Assembly: GCF_051859565.1 (NCBI RefSeq)
Contig: NZ_JBHYFK010000004.1
Coordinates: 1-64,000 of the forward strand
DNA: 64,000 nucleotides
Direction: 5' to 3'
DNA from: Glycocaulis sp051859565
GTDB lineage: Bacteria > Pseudomonadota > Alphaproteobacteria > Caulobacterales > Maricaulaceae
This document shows positions 41,439-50,807 of the stretch, piece by piece (the stretch's first letter is position 1; every line of letters begins with the position of its first letter). The notes under the pieces are model-generated. The model was given only the letters and a program-made list of their open reading frames with translations, had not been told where the DNA came from and did no database searches. The position numbers and the translations under genes were made by a program.

Positions 41439-42638
41439 ATGCTGAACTTGCGCGCGCCTGCCCGTCCCCTCACATGGCTTCTGGCCCTTACGGGAACGGG
41501 GATGTTTTTGCTGCTACTCGCGGCCAGCTGGCTCATGCGCGATCAGATTTACCAGACCTTCCTTGATCCCGGCGTGCCCTTCCAGACTTATGAGCCGCCG
41601 CCCGCCCCAGATTACGCGCAAGGCGAAAGCTGGGCTGTGCGGCCGATGCTGGCGGCGATGGATGAGGATGAGCCAGCGGTGTTCTTCGTACACCCTACCC
41701 TGCATACGGGCGGCGATCACTGGAATGCGGCTCTCGACCGGCGCAGCCACCGGGAGCGGCTCGAGCGCTTCTACCTGCCAAACTATGCCGGTCCGTTTGC
41801 GGAAACAGGCGCGGTGTTCGCGCCGCGCTACCGGCATGCTGCCCTCTATGCCTACATGAATAACCGGGAGGATTCCCTGCAGGCCCGTCTTCTTGCCTAT
41901 GAGGATGTGCGCGCCGCCTTCACGCAATTCCTCGCCGATGCAGGTGATGAGCGTCCCATCATCCTTGCGGGCGCCGGACAGGGCGCAGGTCATGTAACCG
42001 GCCTGCTGCTGGACATTGTGTCGCGCGACGAGGACCTCGTTGCACGGCTGGTGGCCGCCTACATCATTGAAGCCCCTGTTGCCGCCGATCTGTTTGACGG
42101 TCCGTTACGAGACATTCCGCTCTGCGCCGCACCGGACGCAGTCCGCTGTGTTATCACCTACTCTGCCGTCCGCGCTGATGAAGCGGCGCGCATAGACGCG
42201 ATCACTGAGCGCAGCTCGCTATGGATTGACCGCGGGCGGCTGGGACAGACGCCGGGCCGGGAGCTCGCCTGCGTAAACCCGCTATTGTGGAACACCTCGG
42301 AGGACTATGCGCCTGCCCGCCTGCATCGCGGCGGCGCGGCAGCCGAGGGGCTGGAACTGGGCGAACGCCCCTCCCCGCTGGCCAGCCAGACCGGCGCGCA
42401 GTGCCAGAACGGGCTTTTGTTCGTGGATCAGCCACGGTCGCGGACGCTGCGCCGGCCATCGAGGCTGGCGGAAACGCGGCGCGTGCCGCCCTTCAACCTG
42501 TTTTATGCTGATCTGGAGGCTGATGTGACGCGCCGCGCGGCCATCCTGGCTGCGACGCTGGCAGAAGAACGCCGCTGGGCACCGGAACTACCAGAGGCCG
42601 AAGAAATCGGGTCCGTGCCGGTGCGCCCGATCGACTAG
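41439..42638 (+). CDS. DUF3089 alpha/beta-hydrolase-like protein lacking the usual Ser
   Basis: This 399-residue protein has an N-terminal transmembrane helix (about residues 11-32). DUF3089 blocks follow: AVFFVHPTLHTGGDHWNA, FAPRYRHAALYAYM and a nucleophile-elbow region. The elbow reads LAGAGQGAGHV, whereas family members normally have GHSQGS/A there, so the Ser and preceding His are Gly and Ala. Catalysis by the usual triad is therefore doubtful. The stop codon overlaps that of hldE on the other strand in a shared CTAG. Confidence 0.82.
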   Translation: MLNLRAPARPLTWLLALTGTGMFLLLLAASWLMRDQIYQTFLDPGVPFQTYEPPPAPDYAQGESWAVRPMLAAMDEDEPAVFFVHPTLHTGGDHWNAALDRRSHRERLERFYLPNYAGPFAETGAVFAPRYRHAALYAYMNNREDSLQARLLAYEDVRAAFTQFLADAGDERPIILAGAGQGAGHVTGLLLDIVSRDEDLVARLVAAYIIEAPVAADLFDGPLRDIPLCAAPDAVRCVITYSAVRADEAARIDAITERSSLWIDRGRLGQTPGRELACVNPLLWNTSEDYAPARLHRGGAAAEGLELGERPSPLASQTGAQCQNGLLFVDQPRSRTLRRPSRLAETRRVPPFNLFYADLEADVTRRAAILAATLAEERRWAPELPEAEEIGSVPVRPID

Positions 42639-44104
42639 CGGGTCTTGCCGGCTTTCATCTTTTCGACGAGCGCGGTCGTGGAGAAACCCGCCTGCAGCGG
42701 GGCGATCACGACCTCGCCGCCGCGCGATCTGATGAAATCGGCTCCGGGCAGGTCGTCGGGTTTGTAGTCAGCTCCCTTCACCAGCACATCGGGCGCAATC
42801 GCGCGGATCAGTGCTTCGGGTGTGTCTTCCTCGAACACCACCACACGGTCTACGCTCTCCAGCGCTGCGAGCATCGCTGCGCGGTGAGCCGCCGGATTTA
42901 CGGGCCGCCCTTCGCCCTTCAGACGCGTCACGGACGCGTCGCTGTTCAGCCCCACCACCAGCCGGTCACACACCGAGCGCGCATGACGCAGCGAGGCGAG
43001 ATGACCGGGGTGGAGAATATCGAAACACCCATTGGTGAAGCCGACCTTCAGCCCGTCGCGATGCCAGGACTGAACGGTCGCAGCAGCCTGTGGCCGCGAC
43101 AGCACCCGCCAATCGACATCCCCTGCGCCGGGTATCGCGCTGTCGAGCAATTCTTCGGGAGACACGGTCGCCGTACCTGTCTTGCCGACGGCTGTACCGG
43201 CCGCCAGGTCTGCCAGAGCGATCGTGTCCGCGAGCGGCAGACGCGCCGCTACGCCCAGCGAGAGGGCTGCCAGAGCGGTGTCGCCAGCGCCTGACACATC
43301 ATAGACGGAGCGCGGGCGGGCGCGATGGTGATGGACCTCGCCGTTTTCGATAAAGCTCATGCCCTTGGCGCCGCGGGTCACGACAACCGCCGGGGTTGAG
43401 CCAAGCCGGGCCTTCAGTGCCGCAAGCGCCGCCTCAACTTCGGCATCCGAACCAACGGGCATGGCAACTTCGCCAGCGAGTTCCTGCGCGTTCGGCTTGA
43501 TAAGGTAAGCGCCGTCATAGCGGGTATAGTCATCACCGCGCGGATCCACACAGACCGGCTTGCCAGCCGCTTTTGCCAGCCTGATGACTTCAGCGCACAC
43601 CGCGCGCGTCAGCATCCCCCGGCCGTAATCAGACAGGATCACGACGTCTGCGCGGTCCAGAGCACCAGTGACGGCTGCGATGACAGCCTTGGCCGTATCG
43701 GCACTGATGGCCGCGCCGGGATCAAAATCCACGCAGAACATCTGCTGGCTGCCAGACACGTATCGGGTTTTGGTTGGTGTGCTCCGGCCGGGCTGGCGGA
43801 TCAGGGTGCAGCCATGCGTTCCGCAATCGGTCAGAAGCCCTTCAACCGCGTCGCCCTGCGGATCATTTCCGGCGACGCTGATAACGCTTGCCTCACCGCC
43901 CAGACTGATGAGATTGCGCACAAGATTGCCCGCGCCGCCGAGCATCATTTCCCGGCGGGTTTCCGACAGGATAGGCACTGGGGCCTCGCGAGAAATGCGC
44001 TTCACCTCGCCATAGACGAAGGAATCCAGAAGCACGTCACCAATAACGAGCGCGCGTTTTTCGGCTATGGAGCCCAGAAGGAGTGAAGCGGCCTGACGCT
44101 GCAT
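42635..44104 (-). CDS. hldE: Bifunctional heptose 7-phosphate kinase / heptose 1-phosphate adenylyltransferase
   Basis: This 489-residue protein has an N-terminal PfkB-type kinase (GGAGNLVRNLISLG; SGAGDTALAALSLG with the catalytic Asp) and a C-terminal nucleotidyltransferase from about residue 350 (VGFTNGCFDILHPGHLASL with HxGH). It makes ADP-heptose for lipopolysaccharide inner core. The next gene upstream on the same strand is kdsA (8-base gap), so both LPS-core precursors, heptose and Kdo, come from one operon. Confidence 0.97.
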   Translation of the reverse strand: MQRQAASLLLGSIAEKRALVIGDVLLDSFVYGEVKRISREAPVPILSETRREMMLGGAGNLVRNLISLGGEASVISVAGNDPQGDAVEGLLTDCGTHGCTLIRQPGRSTPTKTRYVSGSQQMFCVDFDPGAAISADTAKAVIAAVTGALDRADVVILSDYGRGMLTRAVCAEVIRLAKAAGKPVCVDPRGDDYTRYDGAYLIKPNAQELAGEVAMPVGSDAEVEAALAALKARLGSTPAVVVTRGAKGMSFIENGEVHHHRARPRSVYDVSGAGDTALAALSLGVAARLPLADTIALADLAAGTAVGKTGTATVSPEELLDSAIPGAGDVDWRVLSRPQAAATVQSWHRDGLKVGFTNGCFDILHPGHLASLRHARSVCDRLVVGLNSDASVTRLKGEGRPVNPAAHRAAMLAALESVDRVVVFEEDTPEALIRAIAPDVLVKGADYKPDDLPGADFIRSRGGEVVIAPLQAGFSTTALVEKMKAGKTR

Positions 44105-44112
44105 GACGCGCC

Positions 44113-44976
44113 CTAAAGTGCCATCACAGGGCTGGCTTTGGCCATGCGGTCAAACTCCAGCAAATCAGCTGCAATCGCCTCGAAATGCTTCAGCGGTATC
44201 ATGTTGGGCCCATCAGACGGCGCATTGTCCGGATCGGGGTGGGTTTCCATGAACACGGCGGCAACGCCGATGGAAACGGCGGCACGCGCGAGATACGGCA
44301 CGAACTCGCGCTGGCCGCCAGACGACGCGCCCTGCCCGCCGGGCTGTTGCACCGAATGCGTCGCATCGAAAACAACAGGGCAGCCTATTTGTGCCATGAT
44401 CGGCAGAGCGCGCATGTCAGAGACCAGCGTGTTATAGCCAAAGCTCGCCCCGCGTTCGCAGGCCAGCACGTTCGGATTGCCTGCCCCGGTAATCTTGGCG
44501 ACCACGTTCTTCATGTCCCAGGGAGCCAGAAACTGGCCCTTCTTTACATTGATCGCCTTGCCGGTCTGCGCGGCCGCGATCAGCAGATCGGTCTGTCGGC
44601 AGAGGAATGCCGGTATCTGCAGCACATCGACGGCCTGGGCCGCGATGGCGCATTGCTCTGCGGTGTGGATGTCGGTCAGGACAGGCAGGCCGGTGGTCTC
44701 GCGGATTTCCGCAAATATCGGCAGAGAGTCTTCAAGGCCGATCCCGCGCTGGGCGTTCGCGCTGGTGCGGTTGGCCTTGTCGAACGAGGTCTTGTAGATG
44801 ATCTGGCAGCCCAGCCGCTCGCCGATTTCCTTCAGCATGGCCGACACTTCCAGCCCGTGCTGGCGGCTTTCCAGCTGGCACGGTCCGGCGATGAAGGTTA
44901 GCGGACGGGCATTGCCGATCTCGAAAGCCGGGAGGGTGCCGCGAGCGAGTGTGACAACGGCGTTGGGAGCAGTCAT
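44113..44976 (-). CDS. kdsA: 3-deoxy-8-phosphooctulonate synthase (Kdo8P synthase)
   Basis: This 287-residue TIM-barrel enzyme joins phosphoenolpyruvate and arabinose 5-phosphate to make Kdo8P. Blocks: LTFIAGPCQLESRQHGLEV, YKTSFDKANRTS, DVLQIPAFLCRQTDLLIAA and VVFDATHSVQQPGGQG. The residue after FIAGP is Cys, as in the metal-dependent class. It is the first gene of the kdsA-hldE operon and is divergent from the photolyase gene. Confidence 0.97.
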   Translation of the reverse strand: MTAPNAVVTLARGTLPAFEIGNARPLTFIAGPCQLESRQHGLEVSAMLKEIGERLGCQIIYKTSFDKANRTSANAQRGIGLEDSLPIFAEIRETTGLPVLTDIHTAEQCAIAAQAVDVLQIPAFLCRQTDLLIAAAQTGKAINVKKGQFLAPWDMKNVVAKITGAGNPNVLACERGASFGYNTLVSDMRALPIMAQIGCPVVFDATHSVQQPGGQGASSGGQREFVPYLARAAVSIGVAAVFMETHPDPDNAPSDGPNMIPLKHFEAIAADLLEFDRMAKASPVMAL

Positions 44977-45022
44977 TAGCGGTCTGTCTTTCCTTGCAGG
45001 TGCAGCGCGACCGGATTTTCGC

Positions 45023-45050
45023 TGATCCGCGCGCCGGTTGCCTTCGTAAT
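45023..45050 (+). promoter_or_regulatory. ECF11/RpoE-type promoter of the photolyase-cfa operon
   Basis: TGATCC, 16-base spacer, CGTAAT, 48 bases before the photolyase start. The same boxes with the same spacing occur before the ChrR-like gene (53771-53798). TGATC and CGTA are the boxes I recall for RpoE/ChrR-controlled singlet-oxygen promoters. Confidence 0.75.
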
Positions 45051-45098
45051 AGCTGACATAGGTATTCCCGTCATCCTTGCACTGCGGCTTTCATTATC

Positions 45099-46553
45099 GT
45101 GTCCACCTCAAGTCATTCTGCTGGTTCTCCCGTCATCTGCTGGTTCCGTCAGGATCTCAGACTTGCTGATAACCCCGCCCTGCTTGCCGCCACGCAGAGT
45201 AGCGCGCCGGTCATCTGTCTGTACGTGCTTGATGACAAGACACCCGGAAAATGGGCCAGAGGCGGCGCATCTCGCTGGTGGCTGCATCACAGCCTCGCCG
45301 CACTCTCTGCCAGCCTTGAAGAGCTTGGCGCACGCCTCGTGCTGCGCCGGGGCGACGCCTTTGATATTGTCACCGGCCTAGCCAGCGAGCTTGGCGCACA
45401 GAGAGTTTTCTGGAATCGCTGTTACGAGCCGTTCGCCCGTGAACGGGACGCCGGCATCAAGACCCAGCTCAAGCAGGCTGGCTGCGAAGTGGAGACTTTC
45501 AACGGCGCCCTCCTGATCGAGCCCTGGAATCTGAAGACGAAGGATGGCGGACCGTTCCGCGTCTACTCGCCCTATTTCCGGGCGCTGGCTCCGCATTGTG
45601 ACGACATCGCCCCCCTGCCTGCACCGTCTTCAGTTACCGACGGGTCGCAGGGCGTGCACTCCGACGCGCTTTCAAGCTGGACTCTGCTGCCCTCATCGCC
45701 GGACTGGGCCACAGGGTTCGGCCCTGTCTGGACACCGGGCGAAGGCGGCGCGCGGGCGAGGCTCGAAACTTTCTGCGAAGATGCGGCGCGAGACTATGCC
45801 GATGCCCGCAATCTCCCCGGAACAGAAGGCACGTCGCGCCTCTCGCCTCATTTGCATTTTGGTGAAATCTCCCCCCGCCAGATATGGCATCATGCGGTCA
45901 GCCATGTGCCCGCAGGAAAAGGCCGCGAGACCTTTCTGAAAGAAATCGGCTGGCGCGAGTTTTCCTACAATCTTCTCTTTCACTTCGATGATCTGCCGGA
46001 ATCGAATTATCAGCCCAAGTTCAACGGCTTTCCGTGGAACTTTGATGAAACGGTTTTCCAATACTGGGCCCGCGGACAGACAGGTTATCCGATTGTCGAT
46101 GCGGGCATGCGCCAGCTATGGCAGACTGGCTGGATGCACAACCGCGTGCGCATGATCGTTGCCTCCTTCCTGACCAAGCATTTGCTGATCGACTGGCGCC
46201 GGGGCGAGGAATGGTTCTGGGACACGCTGGTGGACGCAGACCTCGCCAACAACGCCGCCAGCTGGCAGTGGGTCGCCGGATCGGGCGCCGACGCCGCGCC
46301 CTATTTCCGTATCTTCAATCCGGTGACCCAGGGCGAGAAGTTTGACGAAGCCGGCCACTATGTCCGCGAATGGGTGCCAGAACTGACGAACCTGCCGGAC
46401 AAGTATATCCACGCGCCATGGACGGCTCCGTCAGAGGTCCTGGCGCGCGTCGGAATAGCGCTTGGCCGTGACTACCCCAAACCGATAGTCGATCATGCGC
46501 TGGCTCGCGAACGCGCACTGGCCGCTTTTTCCAGCCTCAAGGATGCCGCATGA
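45099..46553 (+). CDS. phrB: Deoxyribodipyrimidine photolyase (class I CPD type)
   Basis: This 484-residue flavoprotein has the N-terminal antenna domain (VICWFRQDLRLADNPALL) and the FAD domain with GYPIVDAGMRQLWQTGWMHN, RMIVASFLTKHLLIDWRRGE and DLANNAASWQWVAGSG. It repairs UV-induced pyrimidine dimers using blue light. It is the first of four genes coupled by overlaps (the ATGA with the next gene is at 46550), behind a TGATCC-N16-CGTA promoter, so light or singlet-oxygen induction is likely. Confidence 0.95.
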   Translation: MSTSSHSAGSPVICWFRQDLRLADNPALLAATQSSAPVICLYVLDDKTPGKWARGGASRWWLHHSLAALSASLEELGARLVLRRGDAFDIVTGLASELGAQRVFWNRCYEPFARERDAGIKTQLKQAGCEVETFNGALLIEPWNLKTKDGGPFRVYSPYFRALAPHCDDIAPLPAPSSVTDGSQGVHSDALSSWTLLPSSPDWATGFGPVWTPGEGGARARLETFCEDAARDYADARNLPGTEGTSRLSPHLHFGEISPRQIWHHAVSHVPAGKGRETFLKEIGWREFSYNLLFHFDDLPESNYQPKFNGFPWNFDETVFQYWARGQTGYPIVDAGMRQLWQTGWMHNRVRMIVASFLTKHLLIDWRRGEEWFWDTLVDADLANNAASWQWVAGSGADAAPYFRIFNPVTQGEKFDEAGHYVREWVPELTNLPDKYIHAPWTAPSEVLARVGIALGRDYPKPIVDHALARERALAAFSSLKDAA

Positions 46554-47920
46554 GCTCGATTGACCCGATATTGATGCGTCCCTCCCGGATTGCCGTGATT
46601 GGCGCCGGTGTGGCTGGCCTCGGCGCGGCCTGGGCGCTGCGTGGCCTGCATCAGGTTGTGCTTTACGAGAAGGAAAACCGTCTTGGCGGCCATGCCAATA
46701 CGGCTCATGTCGATCACGCCGGGCAGAAAACGGCCGTTGATACCGGTTTCATCGTCTTCAACCGGCTAAACTACCCCAACCTGACGGCGCTGTTCACGCA
46801 TCTGGGCATTGAAACCCACCACACCGACATGAGCTTCGGGTTCAGCCTGGACGGTGCGCGCGAGTGGTCATCGAACGGGCTGGGCGGGCTGTTTGCGCAG
46901 CCCTCCAACCTGATGCGTCCGTCCTTCATCCGCATGCTGCGTGATGTGTTGCGCTTTAATGCGCGGGCAGTGGAAGATCTGGAGGGCGGAATTCTGACCG
47001 GCCTGTCTCTCGGCCAGTATCTCGACCTCTATGAGTTCAGCCCTGGCTTCCGGGAACAGTATCTCCTGCCCATGGGCGCCGCGATCTGGTCGGCCAGTGA
47101 AAGCGACATGGCCGCCTACCCGGCGGAGGCCTTTGTCCGCTTCTTCAGGAACCATCGCCTGGTCAACGCGAAACGCCCCAAATGGGAAACGGTGGCGGGC
47201 GGCAGCCAGACCTATGTCGACGCACTGTGGCGCGACATGGAAGCCTCTGGTGTGCAACGCCGGACTGGCGCAGTCAGTGTCACCCGGCTGCGCACGGGCG
47301 GGGTACGCATTGTTGATGCGGATGGCCATGCAGAGCGGTTCGACGAGGTGATCCTGGCCTGCCACACCAATGAAGCACTGGACCTGCTGAGCGACGCTGA
47401 TGCGGACGAGCGCGAAATGCTCGGCGCCATACCCTATTCGTCCAACACGGCCGTACTGCACCGCGATGAAAGCTTCCTGCCCCGGCGCAAAGGCGCGCGC
47501 GCCGCATGGTGCTATATGCGCGATCTGGAAACGGGCAATGCTGCAGTGACTTATGACATGAACCGGCTGCAGCATATCAATCCGGCGCAGCCCATGCTGG
47601 TGACGCTGAACCCCGTGCGTGAGCCAGACCCGGCCAAGGTGCTGGGACGCTATAGCTACGACCATCCGCAATTCACACCCGCCGGCCTGGCCGCGCAGAG
47701 AATATTTAACCGCGTTCAGGGCGTGCGCCACACATGGTTCGCGGGCGCCTGGCTGGGATATGGCTTCCACGAGGACGGGCTGCGTTCCGGCCTGCGGGTG
47801 GCCTTGCGTCTGGGCGGTGCCATCCCGTGGGCATTTGCCGACGGGGACGTAAATGGCGGAGAATGGGGTGAGCGGCCGGGCATCGCCCTGCCCGATGTTC
47901 ATGCCCTGCCCGCGGAGTGA
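46550..47920 (+). CDS. FAD-dependent oxidoreductase of the cyclopropane/photo-oxidative cluster
   Basis: This 456-residue amine-oxidase-fold protein starts with the dinucleotide-binding motif IAVIGAGVAGLGAAWAL. Blocks RLGGHANTAHVDHAG, DTGFIVFNRLNYPNLTALF and ETVAGGSQTYVDAL follow. A C-terminal GYGFHEDGLRSGLRVALRLG closes the FAD site. In many proteobacteria it is paired with a DUF1365 gene and a Cfa-type methyltransferase, as here; related genes belong to the RpoE/ChrR regulon of Rhodobacter and act on unsaturated fatty acids. Its exact reaction is unproven. Confidence 0.9.
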   Translation: MSSIDPILMRPSRIAVIGAGVAGLGAAWALRGLHQVVLYEKENRLGGHANTAHVDHAGQKTAVDTGFIVFNRLNYPNLTALFTHLGIETHHTDMSFGFSLDGAREWSSNGLGGLFAQPSNLMRPSFIRMLRDVLRFNARAVEDLEGGILTGLSLGQYLDLYEFSPGFREQYLLPMGAAIWSASESDMAAYPAEAFVRFFRNHRLVNAKRPKWETVAGGSQTYVDALWRDMEASGVQRRTGAVSVTRLRTGGVRIVDADGHAERFDEVILACHTNEALDLLSDADADEREMLGAIPYSSNTAVLHRDESFLPRRKGARAAWCYMRDLETGNAAVTYDMNRLQHINPAQPMLVTLNPVREPDPAKVLGRYSYDHPQFTPAGLAAQRIFNRVQGVRHTWFAGAWLGYGFHEDGLRSGLRVALRLGGAIPWAFADGDVNGGEWGERPGIALPDVHALPAE

Positions 47921-48711
47921 TGATGACGCCGCCTGCCCGGCTTTTCCTCGGACATACCGTACACGAGCGCACCCAGCCCTTCGTGCATCGCTTCCGCTAT
48001 TCCATCGCCATGATGATGCTGGACCTAGACCAGCTGGAGGCAGCGGGGCGCCTTTCGCGCCTGTTTTCGGTTGAGCGCTTCAACCTGTTCAGCTTCCGCC
48101 AGCGTGACCATGGCCCGCGCGATGGGTCATCGCTTAAGGAGTGGGCCGTGTCACGGCTAGCCGCTGCGGGTGTGAACTGTGCCGTGTCGCGCGTGCGGCT
48201 TTTATGTTCACCGCGTGTGCTGGGCTACGTCTTCAACCCGATTTCGCTTTATCTGGCGGACGATGCGGACGGAAACACGCTCGCGGTGATCTACCAGGTG
48301 CATAATACGTTCGGTGATGCTCACGCTTATGTGGCACCGCTCACCGGCGGCATGCCCGAAAAGCACAGCGCACAGAAGCGGTTCCACGTTTCGCCCTTCT
48401 TCCCGGTGTCGGGACGCTATGACTTCACCTTGCGCGATGGCGACGATCAGCTCTCGCTTGTGGTCAGCAAGGTTGAGGCATCCGGCAAGGACTTCCTCGC
48501 CACCATGCAGCTAACGGCGCGCCCGATAACATCGGGAAATCTCCTCAAGCTCTTTGCGCTGCAGCCTTTTTCGACCTTGAAAACGATCTCCGCCATCCAC
48601 TGGGAAGCGCTACGGCTTCTGGTGAAAGGCGCGCGCTATCACCGCCGCCCTCCGCCGCCTGCCGGCGATACAATTATCGACCGATCAGAGGCATCCAACC
48701 GGACAGTTTGA
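47917..48711 (+). CDS. DUF1365 protein
   Basis: This 264-residue protein starts at a GTG (47917) overlapping the previous stop in a GTGA arrangement. DUF1365 blocks: LFLGHTVHERTQPFVHRFRY, LLCSPRVLGYVFNPISLYL, VHNTFGDAHAYV and KRFHVSPFFPVSGRYDF. The family is found almost only beside a FAD oxidoreductase and a Cfa-type methyltransferase and probably works in the same fatty-acid modification. No biochemical role is established. Confidence 0.9.
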   Translation: MMMTPPARLFLGHTVHERTQPFVHRFRYSIAMMMLDLDQLEAAGRLSRLFSVERFNLFSFRQRDHGPRDGSSLKEWAVSRLAAAGVNCAVSRVRLLCSPRVLGYVFNPISLYLADDADGNTLAVIYQVHNTFGDAHAYVAPLTGGMPEKHSAQKRFHVSPFFPVSGRYDFTLRDGDDQLSLVVSKVEASGKDFLATMQLTARPITSGNLLKLFALQPFSTLKTISAIHWEALRLLVKGARYHRRPPPPAGDTIIDRSEASNRTV

Positions 48712-48768
48712 GCGTAAGCACAAATAGGCGTAGAATTGGACCGGCAGTCAGCCGGAAGGTATCTCCGA

Positions 48769-50019
48769 ATGACCGATGCAGCTCTTTCCAGTTTCGACGC
48801 GTCACGCCCGCTTCAGGCGTGCCGGGACACGATTGCCCGGCTGCAGGGCGTACCGCGCCTGTTCAAGGCGGGCCTTGCCCTGCTTTTGAAGTTTGGCACC
48901 GGATCGTTGACCGTCGTGCTTCCAGATGGCCGCAGCCTGCGCTTTCAGGGCAAAGCGCCGGGCGCTGATGCGGTAATGGAGGTACGGGACTACGCCATGG
49001 TCCGCCGCGTGTTTGCAGGCGGCGATGTCGGCTTTGCCGAATCCTACATGGCGGGCCAATGGACAACGCCAGACCTTGCAGCAGTGCTGGAAGTGTTCTC
49101 CGCAAACCTCGATAAAATAAACAATATCGAGAAAGGCGGCCCCCTCACCCGCATGGCGCACTGGATCTGGCACCGCCTGCGCGCCAACACCAAGGCGCAG
49201 GCCCGCAAGAATATCGAGGCGCACTACGATCTCGGCAATGCCTTCTATGAGCTGTGGCTAGACCCGTCCATGACCTATTCGGCCGCGCGCTTTACCGCGC
49301 CGGATCTGGGGCTGGAGGCCGCGCAGAAGGAGAAGTATGCCAACCTTGCCCGCCTGATCGGGCTGGAGCCCGGCATGCATGTGCTGGAAATCGGCTGCGG
49401 CTGGGGCGGGTTTGCCGAGTATGCCGCTGGTGAGATCGGCGCGCGTGTGACCTGCCTCACCCTCTCGCCCTCCCAGCGCGACTACGCCCTTGAACGCATG
49501 GAACGCGCGGGCCTGTCAGACAGGGTGGAGATCAAGCTGCAGGACTATCGCGACGAGACCGGCCGCTATGACGCCGTAGCGTCCATCGAGATGTTCGAGG
49601 CGGTCGGCGAAGAATATTGGCCGTCCTACTTTGCCAAGGTGCGCGAGTGCCTCCAGCCCGGCGGCAAGGCGGGGCTGCAGATCATCACCATCCGCGACGA
49701 CCTGTTTGACAGCTACCGCAAGCGGACGGACTTCATTCAGCGCTATATCTTTCCCGGCGGCATCTTGCCAAGCGTGGAGCGCCTGAATGGCGAGTTCGCC
49801 AAGGCAGAGCTGAACTCCGTTACGGCTGAGATGTTCGGCGTGGACTATGCCGATACGCTCGCCCACTGGATGGAGCGTTTCCAGGCTGCGTGGCCGCAGA
49901 TCGAGCCGATGGGCTTTGATCTGCGCTTCCGGCGCATGTGGGAGTTTTATCTCGCCTATTGCGAGGCGGGCTTCCGCACCGGCCGCATTGATGTCGGCCA
50001 GTTCGTGCTGGAGCGCTAA
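48769..50019 (+). CDS. Cyclopropane-fatty-acid synthase-type methyltransferase
   Basis: This protein has 416 residues from the ATG at 48769 (GGAAGG upstream; GTG or ATG at 48736 are less likely). The SAM site is VLEIGCGWGGFAEYAAGEIG, preceded by NIEAHYDLGNAFYELWLDPSMTYSAA and followed by FEAVGEEYWPSYF. It transfers a methyl or methylene group to acyl chains of membrane phospholipids. In Rhodobacter similar enzymes controlled by RpoE/ChrR are used for cyclopropane or furan fatty acids. It is the last gene of the plus-strand operon; its stop overlaps the SDR stop. Confidence 0.92.
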   Translation: MTDAALSSFDASRPLQACRDTIARLQGVPRLFKAGLALLLKFGTGSLTVVLPDGRSLRFQGKAPGADAVMEVRDYAMVRRVFAGGDVGFAESYMAGQWTTPDLAAVLEVFSANLDKINNIEKGGPLTRMAHWIWHRLRANTKAQARKNIEAHYDLGNAFYELWLDPSMTYSAARFTAPDLGLEAAQKEKYANLARLIGLEPGMHVLEIGCGWGGFAEYAAGEIGARVTCLTLSPSQRDYALERMERAGLSDRVEIKLQDYRDETGRYDAVASIEMFEAVGEEYWPSYFAKVRECLQPGGKAGLQIITIRDDLFDSYRKRTDFIQRYIFPGGILPSVERLNGEFAKAELNSVTAEMFGVDYADTLAHWMERFQAAWPQIEPMGFDLRFRRMWEFYLAYCEAGFRTGRIDVGQFVLER

Positions 50020-50807
50020 TCCACCGGCTTGTCCCAGCCGGTCTGCTTCCTCACCAGCCCCAGAGACCAGCTGTATGGCAGCGCGTAGATGGCTTTCAGC
50101 GCCCACGTAAAGCGGCGCGGGAAGGTGATCTCGAAACGCTTGCTTTTCAGGCCCGATGCGATGCGCTTTGCCGCCGCCTCCGCACTGACCATGAAGGGTT
50201 TGGGGAAGGCGTTGGCGTCCTGTGCGGGCGTCTCCACAAAGCCCGGCGTGATGACCTGACATAGCACGCCATAGCGGTGCAGCTCGATGCGCAGGCATGC
50301 GGCCATATTTACCAGCGCAGCCTTGCTGGCCCCGTAGGCGGATGAGGTCGGCATGCCGCCGAAGGACGTCGCCGAAGATACTATGGCGATCTGCCCTGCC
50401 CGCCGTTCCGTCATGCGCGGGGTCAGCGCGCACAGGCACGCCGCCGTGCCCGACAGATTCACATCAAACGTTTTCTTGTAGTCCTCAAAAGACGGGTTTT
50501 CGGCGTTGATGGAGAGGTAGATTCCCGCGTTCAGGACGGCCAGCGCGATTGGTCCGTGCGCCGCTTCAATGGCCTTCACCGCGTCTTCCACGCCTTCAGC
50601 GTCGGTCAGGTCGACCGCGTGAGCGATGATGCGGCCCTTGCCGGAATGCTCTGCGGCGATCGTCTCCAGCTTGTCGGCGCTTCTGGAAGAGATAATGACC
50701 GTCCAGCCCTGGCTGGCCAGGCGCTTCGCCAGCGCCGCGCCAATGCCTGAACTGCCGCCCGTTACCCAGGCGATGCCGTCTGACGGTTTCATGGCGCGCG
50801 GTGTCAT
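50016..50807 (-). CDS. Short-chain dehydrogenase/reductase
   Basis: This 263-residue NAD(P)-dependent SDR has the glycine motif VTGGSSGIGAALAKRL, VLNAGIY and the catalytic SAYGASKAALVNM. The Ser before it lies in IVSSATSF. The start ATG at 50807 overlaps the photolyase stop (ATGA). It is the last gene of the ChrR-like-DUF6134-photolyase-SDR operon. Substrate unknown; lipid or quinone-type substrates are plausible given the neighbours. Confidence 0.92.
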   Translation of the reverse strand: MTPRAMKPSDGIAWVTGGSSGIGAALAKRLASQGWTVIISSRSADKLETIAAEHSGKGRIIAHAVDLTDAEGVEDAVKAIEAAHGPIALAVLNAGIYLSINAENPSFEDYKKTFDVNLSGTAACLCALTPRMTERRAGQIAIVSSATSFGGMPTSSAYGASKAALVNMAACLRIELHRYGVLCQVITPGFVETPAQDANAFPKPFMVSAEAAAKRIASGLKSKRFEITFPRRFTWALKAIYALPYSWSLGLVRKQTGWDKPVD

